From MFD02979-c5 sp963705385 (GTDB lineage: Bacteria; Bacteroidota; Bacteroidia; Cytophagales; Amoebophilaceae): a stretch of DNA of 64,000 nt. Shown here in pieces: positions 1 through 8,400 of this stretch. Made by a program: the position numbers and the translations under genes. The stretch lies in NCBI GenBank assembly GCA_963705385.1, contig OY970075.1:1-64000 (forward strand), read 5' to 3'. The stretch's first letter is position 1. The number at the start of each line of letters is the position of its first letter. Under the pieces are notes generated by a model, which ran no database searches, was not told the DNA's origin, and saw only the letters and a list, made by a program, of their open reading frames with translations.

Positions 1-90
1 GAGTCTCTCCATTCCTCTGCTATCAGTCTCTTAGTACATGCCTCTGCTACTGCCCATTTTAGACGTCTAAACTCCGTTTTTCAGTAAAAA

Positions 91-1071
91 TTATAATTCC
101 CTTTTGAGCTTCTCGAGCTCATCAAGCCGCAAACCAGTAACAGATAAGATGGTGTCAAGCTCTATGTTTTGCAGCAGTAACCTTTTTGCTATGACTACTT
201 TCTCTTGCTGTATACCTTTTTCTAGGCCTTCTTTGATGCCCTTTTCTAGGCCTTCTTTTATACCTTTTTCTAAGCCCTTCTGCTCTGCAGTATCTATGGC
301 GTCGTTGTAGGTGGCTATTTGCTTATTATAATTTATGTATTCATTGCGCATCTCCGTAGTCATGTTCAAGATGCTCAGCCGCGCTGCTACTTTGCTCATG
401 TAAGGCGATTTGAATTCTGGCCTTACATCTTCATGTTTCATGACATAAAGCCATTCATCCATTTCTTTCTCCAAATGATCATCAAATTGGGGAATAGAGA
501 TAAAAATATATTCAGGAAGAATATCTATAGCATCATAAATCACCTGGCGCTCCTTGTCTTCAATATGAAAGCTCAGTTTTTCTTTACTCTCAGTTTCATG
601 GAATATCGTTTTACCATGGTAGATTGTGCCGTTGCCCAATCTGAAATAGAGCAAAGAGATATGAAATACCTTTTTGATATTCAGATAATCTCTAGGGGCA
701 TCTAGCTGATCGACAATGAGCCTGGAAGTGTTAAAACAAGACTTATGGATGAAGCCTTTGGTAGTTTGCCGCTCAATCTCAATAATATATTTGGCATGAT
801 CAGTATCTTCGACAATCAGGTCAGCTAGGCTCTTCTTTTGCTCAAAGGTTTCTTTGTTACTCTCTGTATCAAGCAGCGCCAATATCTTGACTGGTTTATA
901 CCCCTGGTCAACGAGTAGTGCTGAAATAAAGCCTTCAATGATATCGTAATTGCCTTTATCACGCAGTAGATATTTGATGGCAAAGTCGAAACTGATCAGT
1001 TTATTCATGGTATGTAAAGATGTAAAACTACCGTGGATATAACCAACTATATCCGGCTCATTTGCTGCCAA
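91..1071 (-). CDS. Rpn-family PD-(D/E)XK nuclease/putative transposase, copy 1
   Basis: This 326-residue protein belongs to the Rpn (recombination-promoting nuclease, formerly transposase_31-like) family. The N-terminal FDFAIKYLL segment, the Asp in SLADLIVED and the following IIEIERQ strand fit the D...ExxQ-type active site of PD-(D/E)XK nucleases. Rpn proteins from E. coli are DNA endonucleases that stimulate recombination; whether this one moves itself is not shown. The C-terminus ends in a small helical segment (LSVTGLRLDELEKLK) typical of the family. Residues 266-287 hold a short repeat based on GLEKGIKE, which is longest in this copy (see the neighbouring copies for 318- and 314-residue versions). 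The ATG start is conserved in all four copies. Confidence 0.9.
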   Translation of the reverse strand: MAANEPDIVGYIHGSFTSLHTMNKLISFDFAIKYLLRDKGNYDIIEGFISALLVDQGYKPVKILALLDTESNKETFEQKKSLADLIVEDTDHAKYIIEIERQTTKGFIHKSCFNTSRLIVDQLDAPRDYLNIKKVFHISLLYFRLGNGTIYHGKTIFHETESKEKLSFHIEDKERQVIYDAIDILPEYIFISIPQFDDHLEKEMDEWLYVMKHEDVRPEFKSPYMSKVAARLSILNMTTEMRNEYINYNKQIATYNDAIDTAEQKGLEKGIKEGLEKGIKEGLEKGIQQEKVVIAKRLLLQNIELDTILSVTGLRLDELEKLKREL

Positions 1072-1104
1072 GCTTGGAAGGCCCTATTGTCACCCTAAGC
1101 CCCT

Positions 1105-1251
1105 AGCAGCCCCTGCACCCTGCTGTGCACGGGCTGCTGTTTGCTAACTCTTGGTGTTCTGAGTTGCCAAACTCAGAACTTTTACTTCCTCTGCTATCAG
1201 TCTCTTAGCGCATCCCTCTGCTCTGCTACTGCCCATTTTAGACGTCTAAAA
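1105..1251. repeat. Inverted-repeat cluster in Rpn spacers (repeated in each spacer)
   Basis: Each Rpn spacer carries three inverted repeats. In the first spacer they are an imperfect hairpin at 1105-1138 (AGCAGCCC pairing with GGGCTGCT, with an inner TGCAC/GTGCA stem), a 10-bp perfect hairpin at 1156-1179 (GTTCTGAGTT, loop GCCA, AACTCAGAAC), and a 16-bp palindrome at 1236-1251 (TTTTAGACGTCTAAAA). Equivalent copies sit in the 2228-2426 and 3372-3565 spacers; the middle hairpin has one mismatch there. They could be terminators between the genes or recognition sites for the nuclease. The sequence alone does not decide. Confidence 0.75.
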
Positions 1252-1270
1252 CTCCGTTTGTCAGTAAAAA

Positions 1271-2227
1271 CTACAATTCCCTTTTGAGCTTCTCGAGCTC
1301 ATCAAGCCGCAAACCAGTAACAGATAAGATGGTGTCAAACTCTATGTTTTGCAGCAGTAACCTTTTTGCTATGACTACTTTCTCTTGCCGTATACCTTTT
1401 TCTAGGCCTTCTTTTATGCCTTTTTCTAAGCCCTTCTGCTCTGCAGTATCTATGGCGTCGTTGTAGGTGACTATTTGCTTATTATAATTTATGTATTCAT
1501 TGCGCATCTCTGTAGTCATGTTCAAGACGCTCAGCCGCGCTGCTACTTTGCTCATGTAAGGCGATTTGAATTCTGGCCTTACATCTTCATGTTTCATGAC
1601 ATAAAGCCATTCATCCATTTCTTTCTCCAAATGATCATCAAATTGAGGGATAGAAATGAAAATGTACTCAGGAAGAATATCTATAGCATCATAAATCACC
1701 TGGCGCTCCTTATCTTCAATATGAAAATTCAGTTTTTCTTTACTCTCAGTTTCATGGAATATCGTTTTACCATGGTAGATTGTGCCATTGCCCAATCTGA
1801 AATAGAGCAAAGAGATGTGAAATACCTTTTTGATATTCAGGTAATCTCTAGGGGCATCTAGTTGATCGACAATGAGCCTGGAAGTATTAAAGCAAGACTT
1901 ATGAATAAAGCCTTTGGTAGTTTGCCGCTCAATCTCAATAATGTATTTGGCATGATCAGTATCTTCGACAATCAGGTCAGCTAGGCTCTTCTTTTGCTCA
2001 AAGGTTTCTTTGTTACTCTCTGTATCAAGCAGTGCCAATATCTTGACTGGTTTATAGCCCTGGTCAACGAGTAGTGCTGAGATAAAGCCTTCAATGATAT
2101 CGTAATTGCCTTTATCACGCAGTAGATATTTGATGGCAAAGTCGAAACTGATCAGTTTATTCATGGTATGTAAAGATGTAAAACTACCGTGGATATAACC
2201 AACTATATCCGGCTCATTTGCTGCCAA
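1271..2227 (-). CDS. Rpn-family PD-(D/E)XK nuclease/putative transposase, copy 2
   Basis: This 318-residue copy differs from copy 1 by a few substitutions (for example S to N in KLSFHIED, I to V in RLSILNM, L to F in NIELDT) and by lacking one GLEKGIKE unit of 8 residues (24 bp). All active-site residues seen in copy 1 are kept, so the gene looks intact. The reading frame is open throughout despite the repeat-length change, because repeat units are multiples of three bases. The spacer on either side carries the same inverted repeats as the rest of the array. Confidence 0.9.
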   Translation of the reverse strand: MAANEPDIVGYIHGSFTSLHTMNKLISFDFAIKYLLRDKGNYDIIEGFISALLVDQGYKPVKILALLDTESNKETFEQKKSLADLIVEDTDHAKYIIEIERQTTKGFIHKSCFNTSRLIVDQLDAPRDYLNIKKVFHISLLYFRLGNGTIYHGKTIFHETESKEKLNFHIEDKERQVIYDAIDILPEYIFISIPQFDDHLEKEMDEWLYVMKHEDVRPEFKSPYMSKVAARLSVLNMTTEMRNEYINYNKQIVTYNDAIDTAEQKGLEKGIKEGLEKGIRQEKVVIAKRLLLQNIEFDTILSVTGLRLDELEKLKREL

Positions 2228-2426
2228 GCTTGGAAGGCCCTATTGTCACCCTAAGTCCCCAGCAGCCCCTGCACCCTGCTGTGCACGGGCTGCTGTTTGC
2301 TAACTCTTGGTGTTCTGAGTTGCCAAACTCAGGACTTTTACTTCCTCTGCTATCAGTCTCTTAGCGCATCCCTCTGCTCTGCTACTGCCCATTTTAGACG
2401 TCTAAAACTCCGTTTGTCAGTAAAAA

Positions 2427-3371
2427 CTACAATTCCCTTTTGAGCTTCTCGAGCTCATCAAGCCGCAAACCAGTAACAGATAAGATGGTGTCAAGCTCTA
2501 TGTTTTGCAGCAGTAACCTTTTTGCTATGACTACTTTCTCTTGCTGTATACCTTCTTTTATACCTTTCTCTAAGCCCTTCTGCTCTGCAGTATCTATGGC
2601 GTCGTTGTAGGTGGCTATTTGCTTATTATAATTTATGTATTCATTGCGCATCTCTGTAGTCATGTTCAAGACGCTCAGCCGCGCTGCTACTTTGCTCATG
2701 TGAGGCGATTTGAATTCTGGCCTTACATCTTCATGTTTCATGACATAAAGCCATTCATCCATTTCTTTCTCTAACTGATCATCAAATTGGGGAATAGAAA
2801 TGAAAATATATTCAGGCAGAATATCTATAGCATCATAAATCACCTGGCGCTCCTTGTCTTCAATATGAAAACTCAGTTTTTCTTTACTCTCAGTTTCATG
2901 GAATATCGTTTTACCATGGTAGATTGTGCCGTTGCCCAATCTGAAATAGAGCAATGAGATATGAAATACCTTTTTGATATTCAGATAATCTCTAGGGGCA
3001 TCTAGTTGATCGACAATGAGCCTGGAAGTGTTAAAACAAGACTTATGAATAAAGCCTTTGGTAGTTTGCCGCTCAATCTCAATAATATATTTGGCATGAT
3101 CAGTATCTTCGACAATCAGGTCAGCTAGGCTCTTCTTTTGCTCAAAGGTTTCTTTGTTACTCTCTGTATCAAGCAGCGCCAATATCTTGACTGGTTTATA
3201 CCCTTGGTCAACGAGTAGTGCTGAAATAAAGCCTTCAATGATATCGTAATTGCCTTTATCACGCAGTAGATATTTGATGGCAAAGTCGAAACTGATCAGT
3301 TTATTCATGGCATGTAAAGATGTAAAACTACCGTGGATATAACCAACTATATCCGGCTCATTTGCTGCCAA
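2427..3371 (-). CDS. Rpn-family PD-(D/E)XK nuclease/putative transposase, copy 3
   Basis: This is the shortest copy at 314 residues. It has lost 12 residues (36 bp) of the GLEKGIKE repeat relative to copy 1, keeping only one full unit before IQQEK. Other differences are single substitutions such as T to A in SLHTMNK and H to Q in FDDHLEK. The nuclease motifs (FDFAIKYLL, SLADLIVED, IIEIERQ) are unchanged and the frame is open, so it is probably functional or only recently copied. Confidence 0.9.
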   Translation of the reverse strand: MAANEPDIVGYIHGSFTSLHAMNKLISFDFAIKYLLRDKGNYDIIEGFISALLVDQGYKPVKILALLDTESNKETFEQKKSLADLIVEDTDHAKYIIEIERQTTKGFIHKSCFNTSRLIVDQLDAPRDYLNIKKVFHISLLYFRLGNGTIYHGKTIFHETESKEKLSFHIEDKERQVIYDAIDILPEYIFISIPQFDDQLEKEMDEWLYVMKHEDVRPEFKSPHMSKVAARLSVLNMTTEMRNEYINYNKQIATYNDAIDTAEQKGLEKGIKEGIQQEKVVIAKRLLLQNIELDTILSVTGLRLDELEKLKREL

Positions 3372-3565
3372 GCTTGGAAGGCCCTATTGTCACCCTAAGC
3401 CCTCAGCAGCCCCTGCACCCTGCTGTGCACGGGCTGCTGTTTGCTAACTCTTGGTGTTCTGAGTTACCAAACTCAGGACTTTTACTTCCTCTGCTATCAG
3501 TCTCTTAGCGCATCCCTCTGCTACTGCCCATTTTAGACGTCTAAAACTCCGTTTGTCAGTAAAAA

Positions 3566-4522
3566 CTACAATTCCCTTTTGAGCTTCTCGAGCTCATCAA
3601 GCCGCAAACCAGTAACAGATAAGATGGTGTCAAGCTCTATGTTTTGCAGCAGTAACCTTTTTGCTATGACTACTTTCTCTTGCTGTATACCTTTTTCTAG
3701 GCCTTCTTTTATGCCTTTTTCTAAGCCCTTCTGCTCTGCAGTATCTATGGCGTCGTTGTAGGTGGCTATTTGCTTATTATAATTTATGTATTCATTGCGC
3801 ATCTCTGTAGTCATGTTCAAGACGCTCAGCCGCGCTACTACTTTGCTCATGTAAGGCGATTTGAATTCTGGCCTTACATCTTCATGTTTCATGACATAAA
3901 GCCATTCATCCATTTCTTTCTCCAAATGATCATCAAATTGAGGAATAGAGATAAAAATATATTCAGGAAGAATATCTATAGCATCATAAATCACCTGGCG
4001 CTCCTTATCTTCAATATGAAAATTCAGTTTTTCTTTACTCTCAGTTTCATGGAATATCGTTTTACCATGGTAGATTGTGCCATTGCCCAATTTGAAATAG
4101 AGCAAAGAGATATGAAATACCTTTTTGATATTCAGGTAATCTCTAGGGGCATCTAGTTGATCGACAATGAGCCTGGAAGTGTTAAAACAAGACTTATGAA
4201 TAAAGCCTTTGGTAGTTTGCCGCTCAATCTCAATAATATATTTGGCATGATCAGTATCTTCGACAATCAGGTCAGCTAGGCTCTTCTTTTGCTCAAAGGT
4301 TTCTTTGTTACTCTCTGTATCAAGCAGCGCCAATATCTTGACTGGTTTATACCCCTGGTCAACGAGTAGTGCTGAAATAAAGCCTTCAATGATATCGTAA
4401 TTGCCTTTATCACGCAGTAGATATTTGATGGCAAAGTCGAAGCTGATCAGTTTATTCATGGTATGTAAAGATGTAAAACTACCGTGGATATAACCAATTA
4501 TATCTGGGTCATTTGCTGCCAA
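3566..4522 (-). CDS. Rpn-family PD-(D/E)XK nuclease/putative transposase, copy 4
   Basis: This 318-residue copy lies at the upstream end of the tandem array. Its N-terminus reads DPDIIG where the other three read EPDIVG, and it differs at a few further sites (R to K in LLYFRLG, A to V in SKVAARL). The GLEKGIKE repeat is in the same 318-residue state as copy 2, though it ends IQQEK rather than IRQEK. Its upstream flank is not followed by another unit, so it may be the copy whose promoter reads into the array. That is an inference from position only. Confidence 0.9.
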   Translation of the reverse strand: MAANDPDIIGYIHGSFTSLHTMNKLISFDFAIKYLLRDKGNYDIIEGFISALLVDQGYKPVKILALLDTESNKETFEQKKSLADLIVEDTDHAKYIIEIERQTTKGFIHKSCFNTSRLIVDQLDAPRDYLNIKKVFHISLLYFKLGNGTIYHGKTIFHETESKEKLNFHIEDKERQVIYDAIDILPEYIFISIPQFDDHLEKEMDEWLYVMKHEDVRPEFKSPYMSKVVARLSVLNMTTEMRNEYINYNKQIATYNDAIDTAEQKGLEKGIKEGLEKGIQQEKVVIAKRLLLQNIELDTILSVTGLRLDELEKLKREL

Positions 4523-4687
4523 GCTTGGAAGGCCCTATTGTCACCCTAAGCCCACAGCAGCCCCTGCACCCTGCTGTAGCAGCGGCCGGGCTGCTGATTT
4601 TTGAGTCCAGCATAATATTAAGAAAATCTGCATTTAGGATAGAGTACACTTCTTCTACTCCAAATTCCTCATATTATTTCGTACCCT

Positions 4688-5421
4688 TTAAATCTCAGGG
4701 TAGTTAGGGCTGCTAGTAAATAGTTGCTCGTATATACCCAGCACCTCTCTGTAGTATGCAAGCGCTCTTTGTGACTTCCCCTAGATTAGCATAGGCACTA
4801 AACAGTTTGGTACATACACCCCAAGTTGTGGTAGATGCCTCTTCTTACATCCCTGAGTGCTACCGATAAGATTTTGAGCGTTTCTTCCATAGTTACGTAT
4901 AGCCCCTTCTGTACCATGCTGTGCATAGACTCCTTCAGCTGCTTGAGAACTACTCTCGATAAGCCGAAAATCTCTCCTGGATAGCAGCTGCGGCTAAGGG
5001 ATACCGATCCATCAGCTGCCCTAGCAGACCCTCTGGAGTTTGCTGAGCCTGAATGGCTTAGACTAGCTCCGCATCACCTAGCTGAAGGCCTACCTCCAAA
5101 GCTGCCAAGAGTTCTTTAGTGTTGAGCTGACGTTGGGAAAATCCCTGCTTGTAGGCTTGATAAGATCCTTCAAAGGAGGCTACATCTCTGTAAGAGAGCT
5201 CTCCGAGATGGGGGTGATAGCAAAGTTAATGTATCACCTTGCCTTTACTCATAAGCAGCCTGAGCAGGCGTACTGCCCTTAGACGTTTGCACAAAGGTGC
5301 GTAGCGTCTGCATCGAGCGAACGCCTCGTCAGGATCGGGTCCTTCAGTGCCCCATAGTGCAGGGGATAAATTCCCCTGTTATTGGGCAGGTTAGGATTCC
5401 AGCCTAGCTTTAATACTTGTG
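4688..5421 (-). pseudogene. Decayed TPR/ankyrin tail of the downstream lipoprotein gene
   Basis: Read on the minus strand this stretch gives recognisable but broken protein. Just after the stop of the 2166-residue gene comes an ankyrin-like segment (LGWNPNLPNNRGIYPLHYG), then QTSKGSTPAQAAYE in another frame, then QLNTKELLAALEVGLQLGD with two in-frame stops, then GIYHNLGCMYQTV and LAYYREVLGIYEQLF, which resemble the TPRs of the neighbouring gene. At least three frame changes and several stops are needed to read it. It is best explained as the former C-terminal part of the adjacent TPR/ankyrin protein, cut off by the 32-bp duplication at 5417-5459. Confidence 0.7.
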
Positions 5422-5459
5422 TTATGGTATTGACCAACGCATGAAGAATTGTGTTATGG
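5417..5459. repeat. 32-bp insertion with 11-bp direct repeats at the TPR gene's 3' end
   Basis: The 11-mer TTGTGTTATGG occurs at 5417-5427 and again at 5449-5459, exactly 32 bp apart. Removing one 32-bp unit puts the codons for LLAPITQ directly in frame with VLKLGWNPN, restoring an unbroken ankyrin-like reading beyond the present stop codon. The insertion therefore appears to be the lesion that truncated the gene. Confidence 0.7.
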
Positions 5460-8400
5460 GAGCGAGCAGCTCATGCTGGGCCATCCAGCGGATCAGAGGA
5501 TTCCCTTGGGTGTCGTGCGGGTCTTTTGCAAATGTGTCCATAGGCATACTTGCTGCCAAACTATCATTTCCTGCCCTACATGCCTGGAGGAACGAATCGC
5601 TCTCCCCTACTTGCTGAGCTGAAATTTTCCTTAAGTTTTGCTCCATTTGCTGAATGGAGGGGTGATTAGCAGGGTAGACCGCCCGCATCATCTCCAGAGC
5701 TTGTTCTAAATACCCCAACCCTTTCTTGGCTTCCCCTAGCCTCTCGTAGGCTATACCCACGTTATTCAGGGAACCCGCTACATCAGGGTGGTTACCGGGA
5801 TAAAGAGCCTGTCTCATCTCCAGGGCTTGCTCCAAATACCCTAGCCCTTTCTTGGCTTCCCCTAGCGTCTCGTAGGCACTACCCACGTTATTCAGGGAAT
5901 TCGCTACAGAGGGGTGGTTCCCAGGATAAAGGGCCCTATACATCTCCAGGGCTTGCTCATAATACCCTAGCCCTTTGCTGGCTTCCCCTAGCCTCTCGTA
6001 GGCTATACCCACGTTATTCAGGGAACCCGCTACATCAGGGTGGTTACCGGGATAGAGCACCCGCTTTATCTCCAGGGCTTGCTCATAATACCCTAGCCCT
6101 TTCTTGACTTCCCCTAGCGTCTCGTAGGCTATACCCACGCTATTCAGGGAACCCGCTACATCAGGGTGGTTACCGGGATAAAGAGCCTGTCTCATCTCCA
6201 GGGCTTGCTCATAATACCCTAGCCCTTTCTTGGCTTCCCCTAGCGTCTGGTAGGCCATACCCACGTTATTCAGGGAATTCGCTACAGAGGGGTGGTTCCC
6301 AGGATAAAGGGCCCTATACATCTCCAGGGCTTGCTCATAATACCCTAACCCTTTGCTGGCTTCCCCTAGCGTCTCGTAGGCACTACCCACATTATTCAAG
6401 GAATTCGCTACAGAGGGGTGGTTACCGGGATAAAGGGCCCTATATATCTGGAGGGCTTGCTCTTTATACTTTAGCCCTTTGCTGGCTTCCCCTAGCGTCT
6501 GGTAGGCTATACCCACGTTATTTAGGGACATAGCTACATCAGGGTGGTTACCGGGATAGAGCACCCGCTTTATCTCCAGGGCTTGCTCATAATACCCTAG
6601 CCCTTTGCTGGCTTCCCCTAGCGTCTGGTAGGCTATACCCACGTTATTCAGGGAATTCGCTACATGAGGGTGGTTACCGGGATAAAGAGCCTGTATCATC
6701 TCCAGGGCTTGCTCATAATACCCTAGCCCTTTGCTGGCTTCTCCTAGCCTCTCGTAGGCATTACCCACGTTATTCAGGGACGTAGCTACAGAGGGGTGGT
6801 TACCGGGATAAAGAGCCCTATACATCTCCAGGGCTTGCTCTTGATACCCTAGCCCTTTCTTGACTTCCCCTAGCGTCTCGTAGGCTATACCCACGCTATT
6901 CAGGGAACCCGCTACATCAGGGTGGTTACCAGGATAAAGAGCCTGTCTCATCTCCAGGGCTTGCTCCAAATACCCTAGCCCTTTGCTGGCTTCCCCTAGC
7001 GTCTGGTAGGCATTACCCACGTTATTCAGGGACGTAGCTACAGAGGGGTGGTTACCGGGATAAAGAGCCTGTCTCATCTCCAGGGCTTGCTCATAATACC
7101 CTAGCCCTTTCTTGGCTTCCCCTAGCCTCTGGTAGGCTATACCTACGCTATTCAGGGAAGCTGCTACAGAGGGGTGGTTACCGGGATAAAGAGCCTGTCT
7201 CATCTCCAGGGCTTGCTGAAAATACCCTAGCCCTTTCTTGGCTTCCCCTAGTGTCTCGTAAGCACTACCCACGTTATTCAGTAAATCCGCTACATCAGGG
7301 TGGTTACCGGAATAAAGAGCCTGTATCATCTCCAGGGCTTGCTCATAATACCCTAGCCCTTTCTTGGCTTCCCCTAGCCTCTGGTAGGCTATACCTACGC
7401 TATTCAGGGAAGCTGCTACAGAGGGGTGGTTACCAGGATAAAGAGCCTGTCTCATCTCCAGGGCTTGCTGAAAATACCCTAGCCCTTTCTTGGCCTCCCC
7501 TAGCGTCTGGTAGGCTATACCCACGCTATTCAGGGACGTAGCTACATCAGGGTGGTTACCGGGATAAAGAGCCTGTATCATCTCCAGGGCTTGCTCATAA
7601 TACCCTAGCCCTTTGCTGGCTTCCCCTAGCGTCTCGTAGGCTAGGCCCACGTTATTCAGGGACGTAGCTACATCAGGGTGGTTACCAGGATAAAGAGCCC
7701 TATACATCTCCAGGGCTTGCTCTTGATACCCTAGCCCTTTCTTGGCTTCTCCTAACGTCTGGTAGGCTATACCCACGCTATTCAGGGACGTAGCTACATC
7801 AGGGTGGTTACCAGGATAAAGAGCCTGTATCATCTCGAGGGCTTGCTCATAATACCCTAGCCCTTTCTTGGCTTCCCCTAGCCTCTGGTAGGCGCTGCCT
7901 ACGCTATTCAGGGAACCCGCTACATCAGGGTGGTTACCGGAATAAAGAGCCTGTCTCATCTCCAGGGCTTGTTCATAATATCCTAGCCCTTTGCTGGCTT
8001 CCCCTAGCCTCTGGTAGGCACTACCCACGTTGTTCAAGGAGTTCGCTACATCAGGGTGGGGTTGGTCCCCATAGAGCGCCTTATTCATCTCAAGGGCTTG
8101 CTCAAAGTATACGAGTGCTTTTCTGGCGTCGCCTAGCGCCTGATGGGCACCTCCCACCTTACCCAAGGAAGCTGTCAGATCAGGGTGGGCTTTGCCCCCA
8201 TAGAGCGCCTTATTCATCTCAAGGGCTTGCTCAAAGTATACGAGCGCTTTTCTGGCGTCGCCTAGCGCCTGATAGGCACCTCCCACCTTCATGAGGGACT
8301 TCGCTAGCTCAGGGTGGGCTTGCGCCCCATAGAGCGCCTTATTCATCCTAAGGGCTTGCTCAAAGTAGGCGAGTGCTTGTTTCGCGTCTCCTAGCGCCTC

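Larger units (their letters stand above)
13..4577 (-). repeat. Direct tandem array of four Rpn gene units
   Basis: Four copies of an Rpn-family gene plus a spacer of about 195-200 bp are repeated head to tail with starts at 1071, 2227, 3371 and 4522, giving periods of 1156, 1144 and 1151 bp. Both genes and spacers are near identical, with scattered single-base differences. The array fades at its right end near 4577, where the spacer picks up a short insertion and then diverges. At the left end the similarity can be followed to about position 13, so it may continue outside the window. The high identity over non-coding spacer shows recent duplication or homogenisation by recombination. Confidence 0.95.

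Noticed and set aside
319..705. Plus-strand open frames opposite each Rpn gene (also near 1475-1861 and 3770-4156)
   Set aside because: They are antisense shadows of the conserved Rpn genes; their conservation follows from the repeat itself.
5683..8076. Tandem 126-bp repeats considered as a CRISPR array or satellite
   Set aside because: There are no spacers, and every unit translates in frame to a TPR, so this is a coding repeat.
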